The notes under the pieces were generated by a model. That model was not told where the DNA came from. It saw only the letters and a program-made list of their open reading frames with translations, and did not search any database. The translations under genes were made by a program, and so were the position numbers. From a bacterium (GTDB lineage: Bacteria; Elusimicrobiota; Elusimicrobia; Elusimicrobiales; UBA9959), in assembly GCA_021847485.1 (NCBI GenBank), contig JAJZRA010000015.1, positions 1 to 36,266 of the forward strand: DNA of 36,266 bases, read 5' to 3'. Positions 30,880-36,266 of this stretch are shown here, one piece after another. How positions within the stretch are numbered: the first letter of the stretch is position 1; each line of letters opens with the position of its first letter.

Positions 30880-32613
30880 ATGTCCTACGAAAATCTCGCC
30901 ACTAAATACCGTCCCGGCAACCTCGGAGAGGTGATGGGCCAGGAGACCGTCAAGCAGACCCTGCAGAACGCCGCCAAGCTGGGGCGCATAGCCCATTCCT
31001 ACGTGTTCTACGGGCCCCGCGGCTGCGGCAAGACCACGATAGCGCGCATCCTGGCCAAGACGCTCAACTGCCACCACCCCTCCAAGGACGGCGTGCCGTG
31101 CGGCAAGTGCCCGTCCTGCGTTGAGATAGCCGAGAGCAAGTCGCTGGACGTTATTGAGATAGACGCCGCCTCCAACACGCAGGTGGACAAGGTCCGCAGC
31201 GTGATCATCGACCAGGTGGACTTCGCCCCGTCGCGGGACAAGTACAAGGTCTACATCCTCGACGAGGTGCACATGCTGTCGGCCGGCTCGTTCAACGCGC
31301 TGCTGAAGACCGTCGAGGAGCCTCCCGCGCACGTGGTCTTCATCATGGCGACGACCGAGCAGAACAAGGTCCCGCCGACCATCCTGTCCCGCTCGCAGTG
31401 CTTCCGCTTCCGCCCGATCTCCGAGGCCGACATCGTGGCGCGGCTGGAGGCGGTGACCGCGGCGGAGAAGATCAAGGCCGAGCCCGAGGCGCTGCGCCTC
31501 GTGGCGCGTTCGGCCGGCGGCGCGCTGCGCGACGCGCTGACGATGCTCGACCGCGCGGCCTCTTTCGGCCGCGGCGAGATAAAGACCGGGGTCATCAACG
31601 AGCTGCTGGGCCATCCCGGCGCCGAGCTCGTTAATTCCCTGGCGCTGGCGCTGGTGAAGCGCGACGCCCCGGCGCTGCACGCCGCTTTCGACAAGCTCAA
31701 CGCCGAGGGCCACGACCCGCTGGCCGCGCTGCGCGACCTGCGCAACGGCTTCGCCGAGGCCTTCCTCGCGGCGCAGGGCTTCGGCGGCGGCGAGCCGCTC
31801 AAGGGCCTGCCCAAGGACGTGCAGCCCGGGACGCTGGCCCGCCTGTCGCGCAAGCTCAACGTCGTCATCGAAGAGGTCAAGTTCTCCGATTCGCTGCCGC
31901 TCGCGGCCGAGGTGGCGCTGTTCACGCTGATCGAGGTCCCGCAGGACCTGGAAGGCCTGGTGCGCAGGCTGGAGGGCATGGAGAGCCGCCTGGCCTCCGG
32001 CGCCGCCCCGTCCCTGCCGCCGGCCTCCGGTCAAAAAAAAAATGAGCCGCTAGCGGCCCCGGCCGCCCCCGCGGCCCCCGCTCCTTCGCCGGCCCGCGCC
32101 GTCCCGGCGGCCCCCGCCGCGGCCGCCGCCCCGGAACCGGAAGCGCCGCAGGCCGGCCCCGCCGGTTCGGCCGAGGCCTGGAAGAAGCTGCTGGGCCGGG
32201 TAGCCTCCAGGAAGCCGGCCCTCTACAATATCCTCCTTTCCGTCCGGATCGTGTTCTCCGACCCGCTGAAGTGGCGCCTGCTGAGCGGCAATAAGTTCGA
32301 GGCCGCCATGATAGAGCGGGCCAGGCCGGAGCTGGAAGAGCTGCTCGCGGCCGTCGCCGGCGAGCGGATAGCCCTGCTGCCGGAGTTCTCCGCCGCCCCC
32401 GCGGCCGCGGAGGAGACCGTGGCCGCCCCGGAGGGGCCGGCGGAGGAGACCGCCATGACCGAGGACATCGAGGCCGAGGCCGCCGCCGAGGCGCCCCAGC
32501 CCCATAAGCCGGCCGCCGGGCCCAAGGTCGTAGGGGCCGATTCCGAGCCCGAGCTCAAGCACCTGGCCAAGGTGTTCCACGGCCGCATCACCAGGATCAA
32601 CAAGGTAAAATGA
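30880..32613 (+). CDS. dnaX: DNA polymerase III subunit tau (and probably gamma)
   Basis: A 577-residue clamp-loader ATPase. Walker A is GPRGCGKTT (45-53), the zinc-binding Cys are C64, C74, C77 and C80, Walker B is VYILDEVHML, and the SRC-like region is ILSRSQCFRFR. The AAA+ and collar domains end at about residue 370. They are followed by an Ala/Pro-rich linker and a C-terminal tau-specific part. An A10 run (32033-32042) sits at codons 385-388, exactly at the start of the linker. One extra A puts TGA in frame at once, and one fewer puts TAG in frame after three codons. A truncated gamma form of about 387-391 residues is therefore likely. The recR start overlaps the stop by four bases. Confidence 0.96.
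   Translation: MSYENLATKYRPGNLGEVMGQETVKQTLQNAAKLGRIAHSYVFYGPRGCGKTTIARILAKTLNCHHPSKDGVPCGKCPSCVEIAESKSLDVIEIDAASNTQVDKVRSVIIDQVDFAPSRDKYKVYILDEVHMLSAGSFNALLKTVEEPPAHVVFIMATTEQNKVPPTILSRSQCFRFRPISEADIVARLEAVTAAEKIKAEPEALRLVARSAGGALRDALTMLDRAASFGRGEIKTGVINELLGHPGAELVNSLALALVKRDAPALHAAFDKLNAEGHDPLAALRDLRNGFAEAFLAAQGFGGGEPLKGLPKDVQPGTLARLSRKLNVVIEEVKFSDSLPLAAEVALFTLIEVPQDLEGLVRRLEGMESRLASGAAPSLPPASGQKKNEPLAAPAAPAAPAPSPARAVPAAPAAAAAPEPEAPQAGPAGSAEAWKKLLGRVASRKPALYNILLSVRIVFSDPLKWRLLSGNKFEAAMIERARPELEELLAAVAGERIALLPEFSAAPAAAEETVAAPEGPAEETAMTEDIEAEAAAEAPQPHKPAAGPKVVGADSEPELKHLAKVFHGRITRINKVK
32033..32058 (+). promoter_or_regulatory. Probable slippage/frameshift site in dnaX
   Basis: Ten As (32033-32042), then TG, a short spacer and the palindrome GCCGCTAGCGGC (32047-32058). 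Codons in frame 0 read CAA AAA AAA AAT GAG. Both shifted frames stop within four codons. Confidence 0.65.
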
Positions 32614-33203
32614 AAGCCCTCGAAAGGATCATCGGCGTTTTCCGCAAGTTCCCGGGCGTGGGGCCCAAACAGGCGGAGCGCTTCGCGCTCTACGTGGTGC
32701 GGGCCTCCGACCCCGAGATCGAGGACCTCGTGGAGGCGCTCCGGGCCGTCAAGGCTTCGGTCAACTACTGCCGCGAGTGCTACAATTACGCCGAGGGGGA
32801 CCTGTGCCCGGTCTGCGCCGACGCTCACCGCGACCGGTCCTCCATCTGCGTCGTCGAACGGCCGCAGGACCTCGCCGCGATAGAGAAGGCCAAGAGCTTC
32901 TCCGGCGTCTACCACGTGCTGCACGGCGCCGTCTCGCCGGCCGCGGGCGTCGCCCCGGAGCATATCAAGCTCAAGGAGCTGCTCGACCGCGTGCGCGCCT
33001 CCGACGGCGGCGTCAAAGAGGTCATCATCGCCACCAATCCCGACGCCGACGGCGAGGCGACGGCTATGTACCTGATCCGGCTGCTCAAGCCCTACGTCCA
33101 GAAGATCACCCGCATCGCCTACGGCGTGCCGCTCGGCGGCGACATCGACTATATGGACGAGGTCACGCTGGGCTACGCGCTCAAGGGGCGCATCAAGATC
33201 TGA
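32610..33203 (+). CDS. recR: Recombination mediator RecR
   Basis: A 197-residue RecR, which forms a ring clamp and works with RecO (and RecF) to load RecA on single-stranded DNA. An N-terminal helix-hairpin-helix (FRKFPGVGPKQAERFALYV) is followed by the zinc finger C54, C57, C66 and C69. The Toprim domain has VVERPQDLAAIE and ATNPDADGEATAMYL. The C-terminal Walker-like GVPLGGDIDYMDEVTLGYAL is typical. The length is standard. It overlaps dnaX by ATGA; the dnaX-recR pair is a widespread gene order, although the usual small ybaB gene between them is missing. Confidence 0.97.
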   Translation: MKALERIIGVFRKFPGVGPKQAERFALYVVRASDPEIEDLVEALRAVKASVNYCRECYNYAEGDLCPVCADAHRDRSSICVVERPQDLAAIEKAKSFSGVYHVLHGAVSPAAGVAPEHIKLKELLDRVRASDGGVKEVIIATNPDADGEATAMYLIRLLKPYVQKITRIAYGVPLGGDIDYMDEVTLGYALKGRIKI

Positions 33204-33270
33204 CCGCGGGCGGCCGCGGGGGCGGCCGCCGCTCTCCCATCCGCGTAAGGCTCCATCCCCGAAGGGGCTT

Positions 33271-35184
33271 ATGCGTCTTTCCTACTACCGGAGACCGCTG
33301 TTCCTGCTGCTGGCGCTCTACGCGGCGGGCCTTTACGTCTTCAGGGACCGGGTGCTGAGGCCGCCGGCCGGGCTGCCTTTCCCGCTGCCGCGCGCCGGCG
33401 TGCTGGTGACGGGGCGCGTGGCGGAGTACCCGGCCGCGGCCCGGGGCGGCTGGCGCTTCGCGCTGGAGACCTCCCGGGTGGGCGGGCGGCCGCTGGCGGC
33501 CGGGCTGATGGTCTACGCCCGCTCCACGGGCGGCGCCTCCTACGGCGACACGGTCTCTTTCCTCGCGGACCTCTCCGCCGCGCGCGGCGCCGACGTGCCG
33601 GGCGGGCTGGACTGGGCGGAGTATCTCTCCCGCCGGGGCATAGCCGCCGAGGCCGCGGCCGTGGACCTCGGCGTGGTCCGGCCGGCCAACCCCCTGGTCA
33701 GGCTGGCCCGGGCCGTCCGCGAACGCTCTCTCGCCGCTTTCTCCGCGGCGCTGCCGCCGGCCGAGGCGGGCGTGTTCGGCGGCGTGGTGCTGGGGGAGAA
33801 GCGCGCCGTGCCGCCGGACCTCAAGGAGGCTTTCAGGGATTCCGGCGCCATGCACCTGCTGGTGGCCTCCGGGTCCAACGTGGGCTTCGTCGTGGCGGTG
33901 GTCTATTTCCTCTGCTCCCGCCTGGGGCTGCGGCGCCGGTGGGCGGGCCTGGCCGCGCTGGCGCTGGCCGGCCTCTACGTGCTGGCGGCCGGCCTCGAGG
34001 CGCCGCTGGTGCGCGCCTACCTGATGTTCTCGGCGGGCCTGGCCGCCTGGCTGCTCGGCCGGGAGTCCGGCGCTTTCCACGCGCTGACCGCCGCGGCGCT
34101 GCTGATCCTGCTGTTCTCGCCGCGGTCCCTCTTCGACGCCGGCTTCCAGATGTCTTTCCTGGCGGCCTACGGCCTTACGGCCGGCATGGGGGCCTGGGGG
34201 AGCCGCCTTAAGCTTAAGGGGCCGGCCGGCTGGGCGGCCGGGCTGCTCGCGGTGAGCTTCTTCGCGCAGCTCTTCCTCTACCCGCTGCTCGCGGCCTATT
34301 TCCACAGGATCTCGCTGGTCTCGCCGCTCTCCAACATGGCGCTGGTGCCGGCCTCCGCCGCGGCCATGGGGCTGGGCTTCCTGCTCGCCGCGCTGTCGTG
34401 GGCGGGGCCGGTCTTCGGCTGGCTGGGGGCGGCCGCCGGATTTTTCATGGACGCGTTCATCAGGACGGTACGGTTCTTCGCCGGGCTGCCCTGGGCCGCC
34501 GTGAGCGTGACCGAGCCCTCCGCCGCTTTCATCGCCGGAGCCTTCGCGCTGGCTTTCGCGGCGGCGCACGCGCCGTTGCTGGGCTTCAGGCGGCCGCGCC
34601 TCTACGCGGCGGCCGCGGCCGGGCTGGCCCTGATGGCCGCCGGCCCGCTCCGCTCGGCGCTGGCCCCGGCGCCGCGGCAGGGGGCGCTGCTCTTCGGCGA
34701 CAGCGACACCCGCAGCGCGCTGCTGCGCTCCCGGTCAGGCGGGTTGTGCCTGCTGAACCCGGGCGTCGACGGCCGCAAGCTGGCCCTGGCCGTCCTGGAC
34801 AGGGGGGAGAAAGACCTGGAGGCCGTGCTGCTCTCCTCGCTGGAACGCAGGGACTACGCCGGCCTGGCGGAGCTGGCCGGGCAGGTGCGCGTGAAGCGCG
34901 TGCTGCTGCCTTACGGCCCCAGGCCTGAAGGCCTGAGGCTGGCGCTGGCCGCGCTGGAGAAAGGCGGGACGGAGGTGACGGCGCTCTGGCCGGGGGAGCC
35001 CGGGCCGGGCGGAGCGGTCTGCGGGTGGGACGGCTATCCGGCCGGCTATTCCGGGCGGGGGGACCGCTACAGCTGGACCGTGGGCGCCCTTAAGTTCAGC
35101 CGCGGCGGCGCCAGGGCGGAGCTGGGAGCGGAGACCGCCGAGGCGGCCAGGGGGGCGGTGGTCCCAATAGGCGCCCCCTTATAA
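33271..35184 (+). CDS. comEC: ComEC/Rec2 family DNA-uptake channel with a degenerate C-terminal domain
   Basis: A 637-residue inner-membrane protein. Two N-terminal helices, an OB-like extracytoplasmic domain (about 45-140), then the competence domain with HLLVASGSNVG (195-205). Several membrane helices follow (to about 460), including FDAGFQMSFLAAYGL. The C-terminus (about 466-600) aligns with the lactamase-like domain of ComEC. There the usual metal motif, of the type LSHxHxDHxGG, reads LSSLERRDYAGL (521-532): the Asp remains and every His is lost. The domain thus probably has no nuclease activity. A role in natural transformation is inferred from the family only. AAGGGG precedes the ATG, 67 nt after recR. 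Confidence 0.88.
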   Translation: MRLSYYRRPLFLLLALYAAGLYVFRDRVLRPPAGLPFPLPRAGVLVTGRVAEYPAAARGGWRFALETSRVGGRPLAAGLMVYARSTGGASYGDTVSFLADLSAARGADVPGGLDWAEYLSRRGIAAEAAAVDLGVVRPANPLVRLARAVRERSLAAFSAALPPAEAGVFGGVVLGEKRAVPPDLKEAFRDSGAMHLLVASGSNVGFVVAVVYFLCSRLGLRRRWAGLAALALAGLYVLAAGLEAPLVRAYLMFSAGLAAWLLGRESGAFHALTAAALLILLFSPRSLFDAGFQMSFLAAYGLTAGMGAWGSRLKLKGPAGWAAGLLAVSFFAQLFLYPLLAAYFHRISLVSPLSNMALVPASAAAMGLGFLLAALSWAGPVFGWLGAAAGFFMDAFIRTVRFFAGLPWAAVSVTEPSAAFIAGAFALAFAAAHAPLLGFRRPRLYAAAAAGLALMAAGPLRSALAPAPRQGALLFGDSDTRSALLRSRSGGLCLLNPGVDGRKLALAVLDRGEKDLEAVLLSSLERRDYAGLAELAGQVRVKRVLLPYGPRPEGLRLALAALEKGGTEVTALWPGEPGPGGAVCGWDGYPAGYSGRGDRYSWTVGALKFSRGGARAELGAETAEAARGAVVPIGAPL

Positions 35185-35189
35185 ATTGT

Positions 35190-35195
35190 TATAAT
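35190..35195 (+). promoter_or_regulatory. -10 element adjacent to glnS
   Basis: TATAAT ends seven bases before the glnS ATG. The intervening bases are T-rich and contain no Shine-Dalgarno, which suggests a leaderless message. No -35 consensus is seen. Confidence 0.45.
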
Positions 35196-35202
35196 TTTTT
35201 AT

Positions 35203-36266
<1,064 letters not shown>

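Noticed and set aside
29995-32034. 679-residue minus-strand frame opposite the beta-barrel gene and dnaX
   Set aside because: It spans two unrelated genuine genes and their gap. The composition is low-complexity Gly/Arg/His typical of antisense high-GC frames.
32033-32042. A10 run in dnaX as an assembly error
   Set aside because: The frame is intact across the run and the C-terminal tau part continues in frame to recR. An indel here would break the gene, so A10 is the likely true length.
33193-34569. 458-residue minus-strand frame opposite comEC
   Set aside because: The Arg/Gly/Gln/Glu-rich composition is a reverse-frame artefact. ComEC motifs are clear on the plus strand.

Overview
This window is a gene-dense, GC-rich (roughly two-thirds G+C by eye) chromosomal stretch from a Gram-negative, diderm bacterium. 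Evidence for an outer membrane is a secreted beta-barrel protein ending in Phe, a lipoprotein plus TRAP binding-protein pair, and signal peptides. The set of genes (DapL-type aminotransferase, TatT/TatP TRAP proteins, DUF6485, flavodiiron protein, formate-THF ligase, ferritin) suggests an anaerobic or microaerobic lineage. Elusimicrobiota or a similar poorly cultured phylum is my best guess, at low confidence, from gene content alone.

Layout. 1-402 is a gene-free stretch full of hairpins. 403-2875: dapL-like aminotransferase (minus), then a TauE/SafE permease with a DUF1634 partner (plus). 2896-4655: TRAP permease subunits DctM and DctQ (minus). 4769-8139: ferritin, formate-THF ligase and a membrane-anchored SUMF1-fold protein (plus). 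8194-14778 is all minus: FkbM methyltransferase, CPA2 antiporter, the overlapping operon malQ-tatT-tatP, then ridA and a DUF6485 protein. Two palindromic elements separate these minus-strand units. 14833-17699 (plus): a MurC-like ligase with an unusual P-loop, a MoaD/ThiS-like protein and a flavodiiron protein.

17721-28712 is the unusual part. Six consecutive plus-strand genes (called A to F here) encode membrane proteins I cannot assign to any family. Each has a short basic N-terminus, one N-terminal membrane segment and a long Gly/Ala/Ser-rich region. C, D and E add a hydrophobic multi-pass C-terminal block, and E and F carry Cys-rich patches. Short motifs recur between them (SDPNLS in B and C; LDMF in C and D; a TGSTxDG-type motif in D and E; IPRMQ in C and F), so they look like one diverged paralogous set. 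A and B have near-identical promoter cores, and F has its own promoter and terminator. A Cys-rich secreted protein (28919-29791) and an outer-membrane beta-barrel (29956-30819) follow, so the whole block could form an envelope structure.

30880-36266 (plus) returns to housekeeping genes: dnaX with an A10 slippage site followed at once by stops in both other frames, recR overlapping dnaX by 4 nt, a comEC homologue whose C-terminal lactamase-like domain has lost its metal ligands, and the start of glnS, which runs off the window.
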